Part shown: positions 62,277 through 64,000 of the stretch, piece after piece
How the letters are laid out: each line of letters starts with the position of its first letter
Numbering within the stretch: position 1 is the first letter of the stretch
From: an uncultured Lachnospiraceae bacterium
GTDB taxonomy: Bacteria > Bacillota > Clostridia > Lachnospirales > Lachnospiraceae
Assembly: GCA_934364805.1 (NCBI GenBank)
Contig: CAKRMH010000002.1
Coordinates: forward strand, 1 to 64,000
Direction: 5' to 3'
Length of the DNA: 64,000 nt
The notes under the pieces: generated by a model
Told to the model about the DNA's origin: nothing
The model's database searches: none
Seen by the model: only the letters and a program-made list of their open reading frames with translations
Program-made: the position numbers and the translations under genes

Positions 62277-62305
62277 ATCATAACATATTTTTTCCTGTTT
62301 GTGAA
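62277..62305 (-). promoter_or_regulatory. hisA-glnA promoter
   Basis: On the minus strand -35 TTCACA (62300-62305), 17-base spacer, -10 TATGAT (62277-62282), giving a leader of about 70 bases. Confidence 0.65.
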
Positions 62306-62440
62306 TCTTTCTTTTTCCGCTCTAAATAATTCCCTTATTACCGCATTACTCTATGCAAGTGTTCAATAAATATGATTAATTGCACTTATTATTTTTTCTA
62401 ATATATACCCCTTTTTGTATCAATCGTAGCTTATATCACC

Positions 62441-62469
62441 TTGACATCATCTCATAATTTTGCTATGAT
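62441..62469 (+). promoter_or_regulatory. guaB promoter
   Basis: Perfect -35 TTGACA (62441-62446), 17-base spacer, -10 TATGAT (62464-62469), about 53 bases before the ATG. The start of transcription lies inside what would be the 5' extension of the reading frame, confirming the later start. Confidence 0.85.
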
Positions 62470-62521
62470 TGAGCAACTAATAATAATGTTGACAAGTATA
62501 CAGAAAGTGAGGATTTTAAAA

Positions 62522-63979
62522 ATGGGTACTATTATCGGCGAAGGAATTACATTTGATGACGTGCTTTTAGTACCTCAGTATTCTGAGGTTACTCCAAACA
62601 TGATCGATCTTACCACACACCTTACCAAAAAGATCGTGTTAAACATTCCATTAATGAGCGCTGCTATGGACACTGTAACAGAATCAAAAATGGCAATCGC
62701 TATGGCCAGACAGGGTGGAATTGGAATTATCCATAAAAATATGTCAATTGAAGCGCAGGCTGATGAAGTAGATAAGGTCAAGAGATCTGAAAATGGTGTA
62801 ATCACTGATCCATTTTATCTTTCTCCAGAACATACATTACAGGATGCCAATGAATTAATGGCAAAATTCCGTATCTCCGGTGTTCCGATCACCGAGAATG
62901 GCAAATTAGTTGGTATTATCACCAACCGTGATCTGAAATTCGAGACAGACTTCTCCAAAAAGATCAAAGAATCCATGACCTCCGAAGGGCTGATCACAGC
63001 TCAGGAAGGAATCACTTTAGACGAGGCCAAAAGCATTCTCGCCAAAGCAAGAAAAGAGAAACTTCCTATCGTAGATAAAGACTTCAATCTGAAAGGTCTG
63101 ATCACGATCAAGGATATCGAAAAGCAGATCAAATATCCATTATCCGCAAAGGATGAGCAGGGACGTCTTCTCTGTGGTGCCGGAGTTGGAATCACAGCAA
63201 ACATGATGGATCGTGTAGAAGCACTTGTAAAAGCGCATGTTGATGTTATCGTTGTTGATTCCGCACATGGACATTCCAAAAACATCTTAGAAGCAGTAAA
63301 GAAGATTAAAACTTCCTATCCGGATCTTCAGGTAATCGCAGGTAACATCGCTACCGGTGCTGCTGCAAAAGCTCTGATCGAAGCTGGTGCTGATGCTGTC
63401 AAAGTCGGTATCGGACCTGGATCTATCTGTACCACACGTGTCGTAGCAGGTATCGGTGTTCCACAGATTTCTGCAATTATGGACTGCTATGCCGTTGCCA
63501 AAGAATATGGCATTCCGGTTATCGCAGATGGTGGTATCAAATACTCTGGAGACATTACAAAGGCAATCGCTGCCGGTGCCAATGTCTGCATGATGGGTTC
63601 CATGTTCGCCGGATGCGACGAAGCACCTGGAACATTTGAATTATATCAGGGAAGAAAATACAAAGTATACCGTGGTATGGGTTCCATCGCAGCTATGGAA
63701 AACGGAAGCAAAGACCGTTACTTCCAGGAAGGTGCAAAGAAACTGGTCCCAGAGGGTGTGGAAGGACGTGTTGCTTACAAGGGAACTCTTGAAGATACCG
63801 TATTCCAGCTGATCGGTGGTATTCATTCCGGTATGGGATACTGTGGCTGCCAGAATATCGAACTTATGAAAGAGAACGGAAAATTCATTAAAATTTCTGC
63901 TGCTTCATTAAAAGAATCTCATCCACATGATATTCATATTACAAAAGAGGCACCAAACTACAGCACAGATGCGAACTAG
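62522..63979 (+). CDS. guaB: Inosine 5'-monophosphate dehydrogenase
   Basis: Oxidises IMP to XMP, the committed step to GMP. At 485 residues it is complete and ends inside the window. Two CBS domains lie at about 95-210. The catalytic cysteine loop GPGSICTTRVV is at about 299-309, the DGGIKYSGD phosphate site near 335-343 and the YRGMGS flap near 385-390. The ATG at 62522 follows GAGG; the 27-residue upstream extension overlaps the promoter. Confidence 0.97.
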   Translation: MGTIIGEGITFDDVLLVPQYSEVTPNMIDLTTHLTKKIVLNIPLMSAAMDTVTESKMAIAMARQGGIGIIHKNMSIEAQADEVDKVKRSENGVITDPFYLSPEHTLQDANELMAKFRISGVPITENGKLVGIITNRDLKFETDFSKKIKESMTSEGLITAQEGITLDEAKSILAKARKEKLPIVDKDFNLKGLITIKDIEKQIKYPLSAKDEQGRLLCGAGVGITANMMDRVEALVKAHVDVIVVDSAHGHSKNILEAVKKIKTSYPDLQVIAGNIATGAAAKALIEAGADAVKVGIGPGSICTTRVVAGIGVPQISAIMDCYAVAKEYGIPVIADGGIKYSGDITKAIAAGANVCMMGSMFAGCDEAPGTFELYQGRKYKVYRGMGSIAAMENGSKDRYFQEGAKKLVPEGVEGRVAYKGTLEDTVFQLIGGIHSGMGYCGCQNIELMKENGKFIKISAASLKESHPHDIHITKEAPNYSTDAN

Positions 63980-64000
63980 TCATTTTTGCTTGAATACAGC

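Noticed and set aside
1..64000. CRISPR arrays, prophage, IS elements, or plasmid origins
   Set aside because: No repeat-spacer pattern, transposase, integrase, terminase or Rep-like gene was found in reading the window.

Overview
The window looks like chromosomal DNA from a low-to-moderate GC, spore-forming Clostridia member, most likely Lachnospiraceae. Pointers are a YlmC/YmxH sporulation protein, LL-diaminopimelate aminotransferase for lysine/peptidoglycan, a lysine riboswitch, an ANTAR regulator next to glutamine synthetase, a DUF5685 protein, a class A-type RNase P RNA and a FucI-like isomerase/DUF4867 sugar cluster. No prophage, insertion sequence, integrase or CRISPR array was seen. 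Almost everything from about 0.5 to 53.6 kb lies on the minus strand. The right end switches to plus for typA, a cell-surface O-acetylation pair and guaB.

Layout, left to right. 1-300: two tandem strong promoters reading left out of the window, probably those of an rRNA operon. 0.5-6.4 kb: a TVP38-type membrane protein, an amidohydrolase that seems to have lost its catalytic barrel, and a sugar cluster (xylulokinase, FucI-type isomerase, DUF4867, AraC regulator). 6.4-12.9 kb: proC, a YqeG phosphatase, a small conserved protein, nrdR, ylmC, ychF, a TPR-GGDEF diguanylate cyclase and thiN. 12.9-24.3 kb: a compact housekeeping operon (priA, def, fmt, Zn-peptidase, rsmB, rlmN, PP2C phosphatase, PASTA kinase, rsgA, rpe) read right to left. 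24.5-28.3 kb: a lone plus-strand membrane gene, pyrBI, and a trio of J-domain protein, DUF5685 and membrane zinc ribbon. 28.5-35.4 kb: rnpB, a nucleoside kinase with a ThrRS-like front end, trmK, rpoD, dnaG, dgt. 35.5-40.9 kb: an ABC pair, an ATPase gene split by one stop codon, two divergent tRNA-Leu genes, and a FUSC/MarR operon. 41-47 kb: pncB and the pyrC-F-K-D operon. 47.1-50.2 kb: a sugar-type binding lipoprotein paired with a chemoreceptor. 50.4-52.3 kb: lysine riboswitch-dapA-dapB. 52.3-53.6 kb: a CobO-like protein and a double-OB SSB-like protein. 53.8-64 kb: typA, MBOAT and SGNH acetylation genes, dapL, and hisA-glnA-ANTAR opposite guaB.

Metabolic themes: the UMP genes pyrB, I, C, F, K and D are in two operons. 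dapA, dapB and dapL give three steps of the aminotransferase route to meso-diaminopimelate. glnA and an ANTAR protein follow a eukaryote-type HisA gene with a leader hairpin. The least explained parts are: (1) the DUF5685/J-domain/zinc-ribbon trio, where DUF5685 carries two aspartate-rich motifs spaced like those of class I prenyl synthases; (2) the barrel-less amidohydrolase; (3) the binding-protein/chemoreceptor pair; (4) the leader hairpin ahead of hisA-glnA-ANTAR; and (5) about 300 bp of structured, non-coding-looking DNA before pncB with a possible 48-codon reading frame.

All calls come from reading the sequence; no database search was run. Promoter and terminator calls rest on matches to consensus and inverted repeats.
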